Shown: piece after piece, positions 36,473 to 49,835 of the stretch
Position numbering within the stretch: position 1 is the stretch's first letter
How the letters are laid out: each line of letters starts with the position of its first letter
Source: Helianthus annuus
Lineage: Eukaryota > Streptophyta > Magnoliopsida > Asterales > Asteraceae
Length of the DNA: 64,000 nucleotides
Direction of reading: 5' to 3'
Assembly (NCBI RefSeq): GCF_002127325.2
Contig: NC_035445.2
Span: 85,079,644 to 85,143,643 of the forward strand
Notes under the pieces: generated by a model
The model's input: only the letters and a program-made list of their open reading frames with translations
Told to the model about the DNA's origin: nothing
Database searches by the model: none
Program-made: the position numbers and the translations under genes

Positions 36473-36604
36473 TCTAAATAAACTTTTTTTATTTAAAAAT
36501 TATATTTAAGTCTCCAAATATTATTAAATTCAAAATTACGTTCGTTATAATATTATATAAAAGGAAAGAATAATGATAATAATTGTTTTTTTGTAATTGA
36601 TTTC

Positions 36605-39158
36605 TGTAACACCCCGAAAACGTGTTTGGTAATCAAACCACGTTAATACTAAAAAGACGGGTAAAGTACCGTTGGTGGTAAAAATTAACCCGTAAAACAA
36701 AATAACTAGGAATAAATTCACCTAGTTATTAATATGTAAACAAGTAATAAAAACATGGAGATGTATTCTTAAACAATTAAAACTAAACTTGAGGGGCCAA
36801 AGTTGTAAAAAGGGAAAGTTATGTTTTATAAACAAAAACACACACAGTGTGTGTGTGTAGATCGAACATCAGGGGAACAAGCAAGCCAAAACCCCAGTTC
36901 ATACAATATCATCAAATTGGAGGGCTAATTGGAGCTCAAACTCACAAATGAACATGAATTAACGATCACCCAAGCTAGGGGATCGTAAGGTATGTAGAAC
37001 GTTGTTGTTTGATGAAGTTGTGAAATTTGATGAACATCACAAGTTGCGATTTACGTATGAATCGTAGAGGTTATGGCCGAATTAGTGATGTATACTTGCT
37101 TAGGAATAAAATCCTAAGTGAAAATTCTACATATGTTGCTATGATTTGAGTGTTTAGATGGTTTACCACACTTAGATAAGTGGGTTTTAATAATATGAAG
37201 AAATTGATGATATAAATATGTTTAGAATCATCATATATGATAGTGATAGAAGGTGTTTGAATAATCTATGAATTTGGGCATATGATCATACTTGCCATGA
37301 GATTTTTTTTTTTTGTATGATATAAAGAAATTGATGTTAAAATCATGTTATCGATGCTTGAAATTATGTTACCTACTAGTTAGTATGTAAAATTTGATTT
37401 CATTAAGTATTCAGATGAAATGCCTAAGTGAGTTCGATGAACCAATTTGTGCATTTGTATATGTTAATAAGTCAATTGACTTTCAAAAGTCAAACTGACC
37501 AAAGATAAGATCGAATAATAATTTCGACATAAAAACTCGTAAGGTGGAAAGTCGTGATTGATAATGACTAATCTAACCATCTTACGAATTATAATGATAG
37601 TTTGACGCTTGACAAGCTAGGTGGAAGCTTGAGAAGGAAGCGGGTCAAACGAATCAAGTATGAAGGAAAAACATAATTGGGATGCAAGGTAAGTAAAGCT
37701 TACACCCCTTTTATTTTGTAGAATATTCCCTTATTGTATTGATTACGAATAAGGTAAATAAGTATTTGGAATATGATGTTTCAACGTGTAGTCATACGGA
37801 ACGAAATAAATGAAAATAATAAGAAACCATGTTTAATGATTAAAAAGGAGTAAACCGGTAATTCGATCATGCAATGACAAATAGACAACGAGTTTTGAAT
37901 TAAGTTACCTTATGGTGTAACCCATAATGAGTAAAAGAATAATATGGTAATTGGTTACAAGTTAACGGATAAACCTCGGTTTTTTAGAAAAACACTCTAT
38001 ACTTTGACTCGAGCCAGGTATGTTTCAATAAGATTATAGCTAAAATATGCAATTTTGGTCAAATATGATATTCAAAGTCCTTCGTCGTAAAAGGAGGGTC
38101 TAAAGTTGACCAAACTGCCCTTGAACGATAAACCGGGCAAACGACCCTTAAGGGTTGTTTGAAAATAAGTTTTATCATCAAGTAAGTCTTTGATAAGCGT
38201 AAAAAATAAAGGTATAAGCCATTTTGGGTCAAATGCCTCGAAAAGAGTCTTTTCGTAAAATTACTAAACCGAAGGGTAGAATTCGAAATAAATAGTTTAC
38301 CACATTAAATCCACCACAAATATAATTGTGGTAGAAGGCAAGTAGATACCTTAATGTGGAAATAAGATGCAAGCAAAGGATGAGCGAAATTTAAGTTTAA
38401 AATGCTTAAATCCCTTAAACGGGTCAAAATAAGTATACACGCAAAATAAATAGTGGGCGTATAACATCAATAAAGCCCCGGGTATTGGTAAACATTCATG
38501 GTTATGAAGTTAGTATGAAATTGAAAGTAATTAAACAAGTTTGTGGTTTAAAACATGAACGGGTCAATTAAGTTGAAAAGGAATATAAAGCTGAGTGCTT
38601 AAAGTTAAGAATTTTGTTAGTTTGGATGTTAGATTTTAACTCCATATGATGGAGGAACAAATTACGATCGCGTAGGAAGAAACGGGTCGTAAAACGGATA
38701 AAAATTCAGAAAATTATGACCGTTTAAGTCAAAAAAGGGATTGCTGGGAATATGCAGCACCAGGTGAACATTCCTACTATTCAGTGAACATTCCTACTGA
38801 TGGGTGAACATTCTTTAAAAAGCTGCTGAGAAGTTGTTGTTGGCTTGTTCTGTCTTACGGTCTTGTTTAGACACGTTATAAACTCTCATAACTAACTCAT
38901 TTCATGTTTTATGAAATGTAGGTATACCGTAAAGTGTCGGATGACGATCAAGCTCAACGAAAAACCCAACACCATCAAGTTTCAAGCTTCCGCATTATGT
39001 TTTGTCGTCACCCATAAACGACAATATTATATTTGAAATGTTTTAAATTTCAAGGAGTTTTAAGAAACTCGTATTTTCATATGTATGTGTAATTGTATAA
39101 ACGTTTTTTATATGCGAAAATTATATGTAAAATCGATATTTCAAGTAAGCGTCTTACA
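36605..39158 (+). repeat. Solo LTR, 2554 bp, TSD ATTTC
   Basis: The sequence starts TGTAACACCCCGAAAAC, ends GCGTCTTACA and is flanked by ATTTC on both sides (36600-36604, 39159-39163). There is no internal coding domain or second LTR. Its start and general layout resemble the solo LTR at 12718-14607, but the two are not close copies. It is a likely Tekay-type Ty3 LTR left after LTR-LTR recombination. Confidence 0.85.
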
Positions 39159-39217
39159 ATTTCTAAAAAAATCAAATATTTAATGTGGTTGGATGATTTG
39201 AATGATAAAAATATGTC

Positions 39218-39284
39218 AAATAATAAAAAATAGATGGTATTAAAAATTAAAAATTTAGTCCTTAACTTCTTTATATGTATTCAT
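39218..39284 (+). repeat. 67-bp direct repeat, right copy
   Basis: It matches 36406-36472 with one substitution and lies 55 bp beyond the right TSD of the solo LTR. Confidence 0.85.
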
Positions 39285-40215
39285 ATTTATATATATTTAT
39301 AACTGTTATTTAAATTAACTTAATTGTGCTAAAATGACATTTAAAGAAGTACACTTTAGACGAATTAACATTTATCAGTTACATAAAAAAACTTAATACC
39401 TGGTTGAAAAAATGTTTCAAAATTAAGTTAACTTAATTATAAAGATCATGTCAAATTTTATTTTTTTTAAAGACGAATCTTGACGACTGCATGTGTTAAA
39501 AGATGACATATATTTTATTCAACCCGTATGACAATGGTTTTATTCGATCCGTGTAATACTTAAGTTTTTTAAAGACGTAATTTCTTTTTATTACTAAGTA
39601 TAACACACGTGATTATAAAAAACAAATACAGCTAACTAATACTAAATATATAGTTGTATACTGTAAACGATATGTAGGTATAATTGTTAGTTAACAATAT
39701 AATTTTTAATTTTTCGGTTCATTTAGTAAGTAATCATGGGAGTTTTAGCTAGTTTTATACCATGTCTTATTATATTTGTTTGATTAGACTATAAACTATT
39801 GCAGATAAATTAATATACTATAACGCTATATCATGGTTTTTTTTTTTAAATCAATAATAAACTGTAACTACATTAATATATTTATATCAATTGTAAATAA
39901 ATTTAAAAAAAATAACTAACCAACATAACTAGTTGAATTTTCATTTTTAGTTAAATAACTAGGGCCTACATTCATACTATTGGGTCATCCTTAATCTGGA
40001 TGTCATGTTTTTGTTTTTGTGAAGGAATCCACGTTGGCTGTCACATGTATCATTGAGTTTCGAAGAACATGAATTATGAATGTTATATAAATGATTATTA
40101 TACATATCTGTGCTGTATCTTGTGTTTCAATTCATTTTTATATTGTTTTATTGATTTAAATTTTGAATTCAATGTGTTTTTCTTATGCATTATGAATTTT
40201 GAATTTTTAAAGGTA
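39285..40215. other. AT-rich DNA, no gene recognised
   Basis: Frames are short and the base composition is strongly AT-rich. No terminal repeats or domains are seen. It lies between the direct repeat and the target duplication of element C. Confidence 0.4.
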
Positions 40216-40220
40216 ATTAG

Positions 40221-40934
40221 TGTTAGAAAACTGCTACTTAAAGAACTGTAAAATAATTAGAAACAGAAATAAAGAAACAGCTAACGAGTGAACCGGGCTT
40301 GTGTTTAACACAATTCCCTTAAACAGATTCGTCGTCTGTTCCCAGGGTACGCCGGTTCGAAGCAGCACCGCGCACTGCCGGTCTTGAGCACTTGCCTGAA
40401 AAGAAACCGGAATATTGCAGAGACTGAGAGAGAAGAAAGAGAAGTTGTGTTTTCGGTGTGTCTCAACTGATCAGCCTAGCCTTCATTTTATAGTGCTAGA
40501 ATCATAACCGAAATCGAAATCCTGCTCTTGATTGCAGCGAATTAAAGACCAAATAATGGTCATTAGTATATCGGTTACCAAACTGATAATCATGACCAAA
40601 ACTGATGATCATTATTTATTTCAGTTTCAAAAACAAAACAAAACATTAGTCAAGAGACTCTAGTGCAAAAACCGCTCCACGCAGACCCGGGTTTTCGGAA
40701 CTGCATTCGTGTCCGCAGGACGTGCGGGCACACGCGAGTTCAATTGATTCCGGTTCCATTTTTTGCACCCCCCCTGCGCGCGCGCGGATAGGACTTGTGG
40801 TAAAACATGTCATAAGACTACATTTGCTTGGTCAAGCTTTTCCCTTATAAATAGCCTTTTCTTTTGTTCCAACACCAATGTGGGACAAGGTGGTTTTACC
40901 ATTGAGACTTTCCATTCACACCAAACTTCCAACA
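40221..40934 (-). repeat. 3' LTR of element C
   Basis: The 714-bp LTR runs TGTTAGAAAACTGC to ACTTCCAACA on the + strand. The adjacent ATTCCCCACA is the purine tract on the - strand. It carries a GC-rich segment (CGCGCGCGCGG) near 40778. The - strand promoter is near TATAAGGG at about 40847. Confidence 0.9.
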
Positions 40935-41506
40935 ATTCCCCACATGAATGGAGGTCAATCTCAGAAACAACATTATTCCAATTTGATTTCAGCAGTTGAG
41001 TTTTGCATACGATAGGTAGGTGTTACCCTTTGAACCTTCGCTCATGAAATGCACTTAGCCCACTAGCTCTGAGTAGAACTCGATGTCTTTGAACTCGTCT
41101 GCTGTTTGTGTAGACGACAATGCACTTCACACAAGACTCTCCCTGACAAAGTCAAGTCCTCATAGTTATGTTCGTTATGGTCATGAACATGAGCCTGGTT
41201 CTGCGAGAGCCATTAGGTATTGTGCCCCAACAACACCCTTCGAAGCGACCCCACTTCTCTCTCACATAGGTGATTCACTATGTATGGTTACCTTAGTCGA
41301 ATCATTAAAAGCCATAGGCTTAGCCTCACACTTTTCACTTTTAGGAATGGACTAGGAAGTTTACTGAGCTTTGCAATAAACTCCCTTATATATATACGTA
41401 GGGTTATCCCCCACAGTGACCTTAGTAATTCATACAATTAGGTTTTCCTATTGAACTCAGCTCTTGGGATCTCCAGTCTACTGAGTTAGGTTTCCATCAT
41501 AGGAAC
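40935..41506 (-). other. 3' non-coding region of element C
   Basis: This lies between the RNase H stop and the LTR. No domain is seen on the - strand. A 90-codon frame on the other strand (41083-41355) has no recognisable motif and is probably chance. Confidence 0.5.
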
Positions 41507-44500
41507 TTATATTTTCAAGGGCTTCAGTCCCATTCCCATGGACGACTTCTGTACTAACTCTCTACTTAGGCCTTTTGTTAGCGAATCCGCAATATTATCC
41601 TTTGACCTCACGTAGTCAACAGTGATAATTCCTGTAGAGATTAGTTGTCATATCGTATTATGCCTACGTCTGATATGTCTGTTCCTACCGTTATACATTG
41701 TGCTACGAGCTCTGCCAAGTGCCGATTGGCTATCACAATGTATACAAATGGTCGATGCCGGCTTAGGCCATCTTGGTATATCCTCAACAAATTGACGTAG
41801 GCATTCTGCCTCTTCACCTGCTTTATCTAAAGCGATGAACTCTGATTCCATCGTGGATCTAGCGATAACCGTTTGTTTTGACGATTTCCACGATATAGCA
41901 GCACCTCCAAGTGTGAATACATACCCACTTGTTGCTCTCGAATCATTCGTGTCAGATATCCAATTTGCATCGCAGTGTCCTTCTATAACTGTTGGATATC
42001 TGTTGTAATGCAACCCGTATTCCCGAGTGTATCTTAAGTAGCGAAGCAACCGAGTGATACAGTTCCAATGCATTGAGCTTGGGTTGCTCGTGTACCTACT
42101 TAGCTTGCTCACAGCATATGCTATGTCTGGTCTAGTACAACTCATAAGATACATCAGGCTACCAATAATTCTTGAGTATTCCAACTGGTTTACGGGTTCA
42201 CCTCTATTCTTGGCTAGATGTTGACTTGTATCAAGTGGAGTTCTAGCTTCATTAGAGTCAGTTGCATTGAACTTCTCAAGAATTTTGTCCAGTGGGATTG
42301 ACTTAAAACAAGTCCACTTTGGGTTCGCGTGATTTTGACCCCCAAAATCACATCCGCAAGACCCATGTCTTTCATGTCAAATCTTGCTTTTAGCATGTTC
42401 TTTGTAGATTTTATGATTTTGTCATCACTTCCAACAATGAGCATATCATCTACATATAGACACAAAATGACATATCCATCAGATGTGTCCTTCACATACA
42501 CACACTTGTCACATTCATTGATCTTGAACCCAACATCAAGCATGACATGATCAAACTTTTGGTGCCATTGTTTTGGAGCTTGTTTCAATCCATACAAGGA
42601 TTTTACAAGTTTACACACTTTCTTTTCTTGCCCAATAGCTGTGAAGCCTTCGGGTTGCTCCATGTAGATTTCTTCTTCTAGATTTCCATTCAAGAAGGCT
42701 GTTTTCACATCCATTTGGTGAACTTCCAAATCTCTAATGGCGGCAATGGCAAGCACCATCCTGATGGATGTTATTCGCGTAACTGGCGAATATGTATCAA
42801 AGTAATCTAAACCTTCTCGTTGTTTATACCCTTTGATCACCAACCTTGCTTTGTACTTATCGATGGTCCCATCTGATTTCATCTTCTTCTTGAAGATCCA
42901 TCGATATCCTAGTGGTTTACATCCTTGAGGAAGATCCACTAGTTCCCAAGTATGGTTTTGTAAGATAGAGTCTATCTCACTTTTGATTGCTTCTCTCCAC
43001 TGAGGTCCTTCTGAGGAATGCACCGCTTGTTGGTATGTTTGAGGTTCATCTTCTACCATATACGTAAGAAACTCAGGGCCAAAGGATTTTTCAGTCCTTT
43101 GCCGTTTACTTTTCCTGATTTCAACTTCCTCAATATTAGATTGTTCTCGAGGTTCATCGTTTTTACTTCACCCTCGGGAACAATTTCCTCAACCGGTCTA
43201 GAAGAACTCGGTTCACTTTTATCTAAGCATGGGAACATATGTTCAAACCATGATGCATCCTTAGATTCCATTATGGTGCCTTTGCATATTCAAGGATTCT
43301 TAGAATCATGCACAAGAAAACGATAAGGACCATAAGGACGGGTGTATCCTATAAATACACAATCCACCGTTTTGGGTCCTATTAGTAGGCGCTTAGGTGG
43401 TGTGACCACCACCTTAGCAAAACACCCCACACTTTCAAGGATTTATATGGTGGTTTCTTTCCGGTCCATAATTCGTAAGGCGTTACATCCTTTTTCTTAT
43501 TGGGTATCATGTTCAACACATAATTTGCTGATAAGATTGCTTCCCCCCACATGTTTTGGTTTACACCAGAACTTATCATCATGGCATTCATCATTTCTTT
43601 CAAAGTACGATTTTTCCGTTCCGCTATGCCATTTGATTGAGGGGAGTAAGGAGCCATGAGTTCGTGGATGATTCCACTTTTTGCACATACGTCAATAAAA
43701 GGTGAAACATATTCACCTCCTCAGTCACTCCTTACGATTTTGATTTTCCGATTTAGTTGATTCTCAACTTTGGCTTTGAACAAGATAAACTTGTCAATTG
43801 CCTCGTCCTTACTCTTCAGTAAGTACACATAGCAATACCTAGTACTATCATCAATGAACGTGATGAAGTACTTATCCCACCACGAGTAGGAATTGCCTTT
43901 AGATCACACACATCAGTGTGGATCATCTCGAGGGGCTCGGTGATTCGTTCCACCTTTTTGAATGACGATTTCGTTTGTTTTGCTTCTACGCAAGTTTCAC
44001 ATTTATTAATTGAGTCGATATCGAATGTTGGTATGCAATCAAGTTTGATTAAACGACGAATGGAATTATAATTTACGTGACCTACTCTACCATGCCAAAT
44101 ATTAGAAGACTCAATCAAGTAAGTAGAACTAGTAGTGTTTTCTTTCATTGCATTCACGACAATTACATTTAGTTTAAACATTCCATTGAGGGCATAGCCC
44201 TTACCAACATACATACCATTTTTGGTCAACACGAACTTGTCTGACTCAATCACCATTTTGAACCCAAATTTTTTCAACTGCCACCCCGACACAAGGTTCT
44301 TACGAATTTCTGGAACATACAACACGTTTGACAATGTGAGTTCCTTTCCAGAAGTCATTTTTAGAACCACGTTCCCCTTACCTTTAATTTCGGCCGTGGT
44401 GGAGTTTCCTATAAAAACCTTTTCGCCATTAGTCACCTCTTTGAAGGTGTTGAAAAGGCTCTTGTCGAAACACACATGACGGGTAGCCCCCGTATCAACC

Positions 44501-45537
44501 CACCAATCCTTGTTATTTTGCCCGACCAAATTAACTTCAATCACCAAAATCGAGAGATCCGTGACCATGGCAACCAGGTTGTCGACTTCATCAACCATAT
44601 TCACTTGTCGAGCATTTTCCTTCTTGGGAAGCTTGCATTCACTTGCCTTGTGGCCTTGCTTTTGACAATTATAACAAGTTCCTTGGAACTTCTTTTTCCC
44701 AACTCCTACCTTAGGACCAAGGTTGGAGCGTTTCCCATGACTTTTCTTTCCACCCTTTCCACTGTTTTTTCCCTTTGAAGATTGGCCATGTTCAACAAGA
44801 TTGGCCTTCACTGTTTCAGGACCATCAACCTTTTTTAGGGCCACTTTGTTGTCTTCTTCAATCCGAAAACGAACAACAAGATCTTCAATGGTCATCTCCT
44901 TTCATTTATGCTTGAGATAGTTCTTGAAATCAACCCGACTTGGTGGCAGTTTTTTGATCATTGCAGCAACTTGGAATGTTTCACTGAGCATCATTCCTTC
45001 CGCATGAATATCATGAAGAATAACCTGCAATTCTTGGACTTGGCTCATGACCGTTTTAGAGTCTATCATTTTAAAGTCCAAGAACTTAGCCACCACGAAT
45101 TTCGTAGTGCCCGCGTCTTCTGTTTTGTATTTGCGATCCAAAGACTCCCACAATTCTTTGGCAGTCTTTGCTTTGCAATACACATTATACAATGTGTCCA
45201 CCAAACCATTCAAAATAAAGTTGCAGCACAAGAAATCCGAATGATTCCAAGCATGCATCGCGCTCACAGATTAAGCGTCCACATCCCCTTCATCAACATG
45301 GGGTTTGGGTTCAGTAAAGAACCTTGCCAAGTTCAGCGTGGTCAGATAAAAGAACATCTTTTGCTGCCACTGTTTAAAATTCAGACCACTGAATTTCTCT
45401 GGTTTCTCAGCATGCGACACTGCATTAGGCAGTGGTGTCACCAGACCGGTAGTGACAGCAACAGTGGAAGACACGACCGCAGAAACGGCACTGGTCATGA
45501 CAGCAGAAACAGCAGTAGTCATCGGCTGGGATGCCAT
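41507..45537 (-). pseudogene. Gag-pol of element C
   Basis: From ATG 45537 (MASQPMTTAVSAVM) the - strand encodes gag with KPEKFSGLNFKQWQQKM and a knuckle CYNCQKQGHKASEC. It then encodes protease WWVDTGATRHVC, integrase (MAPYSPQSNGIAERKNRTL near 43657), RT (VHQMDVKTAFLNG, LYVDDMLIVGSD) and RNase H ([20 protein letters not shown]). In-frame stops lie near 45268, 44900 and 41645, and frameshifts lie near 43840, 43430, 42240 and elsewhere. It is a single gag-pol design as in many copia elements, now inactive. Confidence 0.9.
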
Positions 45538-45588
45538 TCTGAAAAGAAAATTGCAGAAACAGTTAGTAAAATAAATTTTGTTTAAGTT

Positions 45589-46323
45589 TGTTAGAAAACT
45601 GCTACTGAAAGAACTTCAAAATAATTAGAAACAGAAATAAAGAAACAGCTAACGAGTGAACCGGGCTTGTGTTTAACACAATTCCCTTAAACAGATTTGT
45701 CGTCTGTTCCCAGGGTACGCCGGTTCGAAGCAGCACCGCGCACTGCTGGACTTGAGCACTTGCCTGAAAAGAAACCGGAATATTGCAGAGACTGAGAGAG
45801 AAGAAAGAGAAGTTCTGTTTTCGGTGTGTCTCAACTGATCAGCCTAGCCTTCATTTTATAGTGCTAGAATCATAACCGAAACTGAAATCCTGCTCTTGAT
45901 TGCAGCGAATTAAAGACCAAATAATGGTCATTAGTATATCGGTTACGAAACTGATAATCATGACCAAAACTGTTAGTATTTAAAACCGAAATAATGATCA
46001 TTATTTATTTTAGTTTCAAAAACAAAACAGAACACTAGTTAAGAATCTCTAGTGCAAAAACCGCTCCACGCGGACCCGGGTTTTCAGAACTGCATTCGTG
46101 TTCGCAGGACGTGCGGGCACACGCGAGTTCAATTGATTCCGGTTCCATTTTTTGCACCCCCCAATGTGCGCGCGCGGGTAGGACTTGTGGTAAAAATGTC
46201 ATAAGACTACATTTGCTTGGTCAAGCTTTTCCCTTATAAATAGCATTTTCTTTTGTTCCCACACCAATGTGGGACAAGGTGGTTTTACCATTGAGACTTT
46301 CCATTCACACAAAACTTCCAACA
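45589..46323 (-). repeat. 5' LTR of element C
   Basis: The 735-bp LTR is about 21 bp longer than its partner because of an indel near 45970-45990. Several substitutions separate the two. Just downstream on the - strand a splice-acceptor-like TTTTCAG precedes the gag ATG. The primer site after the LTR (AACTTAAAC on the - strand) is not the usual Met-tRNA site. Confidence 0.9.
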
Positions 46324-46328
46324 ATTAG

Positions 46329-46616
46329 TTTAACATGAAAAATATAATAACATGCCAATGTAACTTCAATAAGACGAAAATTTACATGCAATGGCAAGAA
46401 AACAATAGTGTACTACCTTAAATATTTAATGGTAAAATAAACTTGTTACATATTAGGGTTTCAGGTGGATTAGGTAAATAAAGAATGGATGCATGTTGAT
46501 CGACGTCGGAGTACTGATCAAAAATAAAGATTAAATGTTCCTTAATACCCTAGATTAGTAGTGGCAAACAGAATGTCGAACCACAAAGAGCTAGTGGTTG
46601 GTGTAGGACCTCAATC
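46329..46616. other. Short host interval between element C and chromovirus 2
   Basis: About 290 bp, with no gene recognised. The last five bases (CAATC) are the target duplication of chromovirus 2. The sequence continues after that element at 60719. Confidence 0.5.
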
Positions 46617-47950
46617 TGTCGCAACCCCCGTCCCCTTATACAAACCCGGGAACGGGCGGCCACGAATAGTTTCGGTGGTATCTCGTTTTTATCTAATTTG
46701 GCAGCGGAATTTTCATCAGGACCGTAGTTATGAAATATTTTATCAGAGTAAAATACCACACTTTCATAATATTAAACACATGGGATAAACACAAGTTTGC
46801 AGTACACACATTTTCATAGGAATAGATCCTATTTTTATTTAATAAAAACATCTATTTTATTTTAGATAACTTTATTGCCACTTTTCCAAGCCTTCAGTGC
46901 TGTCCAGCTCGCTTTTATTTGGTTTTCACATTGTGTTACCTGAAACGCGTTTAAAACATTTTGTCAGTGGGAAATACTGGTGAGTGAATCCCAGTTCAAT
47001 CAAGTTTTAATAAAAACCATTGTAGAGTATTGAGGGCGGTCTCGCAATTACATTTGTTTCCAAGTCATATCAATTAACACCCACGGTACTGTCAACCCGA
47101 CTTGTGGTCATGTTACTCCTCGCAAGGCAGTAACAAATTTCGTATACAAAACCCCAACATACCGACGATAATTGTATCCTTACAAATACTCAATAACTGT
47201 TTAATATATAATTAATCGTGTGAGGTTTTGTAAAAACAATTTGCAAAAAGGAGATTACTCACATTGTTGTCTTAGATTTTCTATAAGGGTTCCCTGGGAA
47301 TTATCTATAATTTACACAAATGCACATATGTTAGTATAATAACCCATTTTAACATTAGTAATACCCTCCCCGAGACGGCATTCCAACGACTACGTCGGGC
47401 AGAACCATGACAGTCGTCACGGAACCCTAGATCAATCAGGCAGAGTATCTATTACGTATCCAGGGGTTATGATACTTACAACGGAGCAGAACTTCGTTAT
47501 TTAGGGGGTATTATACCCGAGTATGGTGTACACTACCTAGAAATTGAGAGAGAATTGAAAAGATTGAGCAATGAAAATGAACTGCAAAGCTCCAACTTTA
47601 TAGGGCTGGTCGGCCAAGCCGTCGCGCCCCGCGACGAAGTCAGGGGGGCCTTTGCGGCCCGTGACTAGGTTGCGTAGGGCCTAGCTTCGCTACGTCACCA
47701 CTCTAGCCTCGCCACGTGTCGCCACGTGGCGGCTTCCGGTGGAGGGCGGGTGGCCAGCCCCGTCGCGGCCCGCGTCGACTAAAGACAAGGGGCGTCGCGC
47801 CCCGCGACAGCCTAATTTATTTTGTTTTTATTTTTTTATGTTTTAACGCATTTCGGGCTCGGTTTTCGCATACGGGTTATATTTTAAGACATATTGGGAT
47901 ATTTTAGGGTATCGAAAATATTTCGAGGGTGTCGGTTTAGGGTTGTTATA
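46617..47950 (-). repeat. 3' LTR of chromovirus 2
   Basis: The 1334-bp LTR reads on the - strand from TATAACAACCC to GTTGCGACA. The purine tract CAAGGTGGGGAGGA (47951-47964 on the - strand) touches its start. A GC-rich block with repeated CGTCGCGCCCCGCGAC words lies at about 47600-47810. Confidence 0.92.
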
Positions 47951-47987
47951 TCCTCCCCACCTTGTTTTAGAGCTCGTCCTCGAGGTC

Positions 47988-49316
47988 TTACTGGAACAGG
48001 TGTGGATATTTTCTTTGCATTTCTGATTCAAGCTCCCATGTGTATTCAGGTCCTCTTTTGGAGTCCCATTTTACTTTGACCAGAACTAGTCTCTTGTGCT
48101 TGAGATTCTTAACCTTCTTGTCTTCAATCTCTAGAGGCCTTTCTACAAATTTGAGTTGTTCATTTACCTCTATGTCCTTAAGAGGTACCATCAATGATTT
48201 ATCAGCTAAGCATTTCTTGAGATTTGATACATGAAATACATCATGTATTCCTGCCATTTCCTTTGGCAGTTGTAGCTGATAGGCTACAGGTCCTATTTTT
48301 CTAATAATCTCAAAAGGTCAACATACCTGAGACTTAGCTTTCCCCTCTTGATGAATCTTACTACTCCTTTCCAAGGAGAGACTTTTAACAATACCTTGTC
48401 ACCTTCCTGAAATTCTAACGGCTTACGTCTATTATCAGCGTAGCTCATTTGTCGATCGCGTGCTGTTTTCAGTCGTTCCTTGACTTGAATGATCTTATCG
48501 GTTGTTTCCTGCACTATCTCAGGTCCAGATAGTTGTTTTTCCCCAATTGCTGCCCAACAGACTGGGGTTCTGCACTTTCGTCCATAAAGTGCTTCGAATG
48601 GTGCAGCATTGATACTAGTGTGATAATTGTTATTATAGGAAAATTCTATTAAAGGTAAGTGATCGTCCCAATTACCTCCGAAATCAATTACACAAGCTCT
48701 AAGCATATCTTCCATTGTCTGAGTTATCCTTTCGCTTTGTCCGTCCATTTGAGGATGGTAAGCTGTGCTTAGATTTAACTTGGTTCCCATTGCTTTTTGG
48801 AAACTTGACAAAAAATGAGAGGTAAAACGGCTATCTCTGTCAGAAACAATTGATAAAGGTATTCCATGTAATGAAACGATTTCATTTACATACAATTTGG
48901 CTAATTGTTCCATACTGAAAGTTTCCTTCATTGGTAGGAAATGAGCTGACTTAGTTAGCCTATCTACAATCATCCAGATTGTATCATTACCTTTTCTTGT
49001 TTTGGGTAATTTGGTAACAAAATCCATTGTTATCAATTCCCATTTCCAAACTGGCATTTCTAATTGTTGTAACAAACCTGAGGGTTTCTGATGTTCAGCT
49101 TTAACTTGGGAACAAGTTAAACATTTAGAAACATAGGCTGCTATATCCTGTTTCATTCCTATCCACCAGAAATTCTTTCTTAAATCCTGATACATCTTAT
49201 CACTTCCTAGATGCATCGTATACTTAGACTTATGGGCTTCTTCTAATATACGGTGGCGTAGGTTTCGTAACTTAGGTATCCACATTCTCTTTCTATGAAA
49301 TCTCCAAATTCCATAT
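47988..49316 (-). pseudogene. Integrase and chromodomain of chromovirus 2
   Basis: The - strand encodes the zinc-binding part ([16 protein letters not shown]), the core with [24 protein letters not shown] and [14 protein letters not shown], and the C-terminal [11 protein letters not shown] region. After a frameshift near 48318, a chromodomain tail follows (KWDSKRGPEYTWELESEM) and ends at 47988. Catalytic residues are kept; the shift and the upstream MITE disable it. It is the closest relative in the window of the remnant at 4894-6369. Confidence 0.9.
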
Positions 49317-49324
49317 GTTCCTTG

Positions 49325-49827
49325 TAGGGCTGGCATATCGTGTATACCCGTACACGATAAGACACGACACGATAAGACACGATACACGAAATCCGATACA
49401 CGAACACGACACGATAACTTATCGTGTCCTTTTTTCAAACACGAACACGACACGATATACACGAAAATTACCTGTTAATACCTATTAACATGACTATTCG
49501 ACTGTTATACACGAAAATTACCTGTTAATACCTGTTAACACGAACAAAAACACGAACACGACATGCTATCTGAGAGTTACAGAGTGAGTTTAGGGGTTTT
49601 TTTTTTTTTGAATTGAATGAGGAATGAAAATAGAAAGGAATTAAGGAACCCACACGCACATGGCTGATGAGTTTTATTTAATTTAATTTCTTATCGTGTA
49701 CTAACGGGTATTAACAGGTAATATCGTGTCTACCTATTTGGTACACGATACCTGTTAAGGCCATACACGATACCTGTTAACTTCGTGTAGGTTCATGTTG
49801 TGTATTCGTGTAAAATTGCCGGCCCTA
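49325..49827. repeat. hAT-type MITE, 503 bp, TSD GTTCCTTG
   Basis: Terminal inverted repeats TAGGGCTGGCA and TGCCGGCCCTA bound the element, and the exact 8-bp duplication GTTCCTTG flanks it (49317-49324, 49828-49835). An 8-bp TSD and TAGGG-type ends fit the hAT superfamily. The interior is full of CACGACACGATA and ACCTGTTAA words in both orientations. There is no transposase. It interrupts the integrase of chromovirus 2 just upstream of the zinc-binding region. Confidence 0.93.
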
Positions 49828-49835
49828 GTTCCTTG

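Larger units (their letters stand above)
40221..46323 (-). mobile_element. Element C: decayed copia retrotransposon
   Basis: Two LTRs of 714 and 735 bp bound a 4.65-kb interior, with exact TSD ATTAG (40216-40220, 46324-46328). Gag starts near the right LTR and RNase H lies near the left one, so the element reads on the - strand. The gag is short with one zinc knuckle, unlike elements A and B. RT has YVDDMLIVGSD and RNase H ends in a DSLTKGLS-type motif, so it belongs to another copia lineage (Tork or Ivana/Bianca-like; not resolved). Many lesions and an indel between the LTRs show that it is old. Confidence 0.92.

Noticed and set aside
41083..41355. 90-codon + strand frame in the 3' non-coding part of element C
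   Set aside because: It has no recognisable motif, is antisense to the element, and is of a length expected by chance in GC-moderate sequence.
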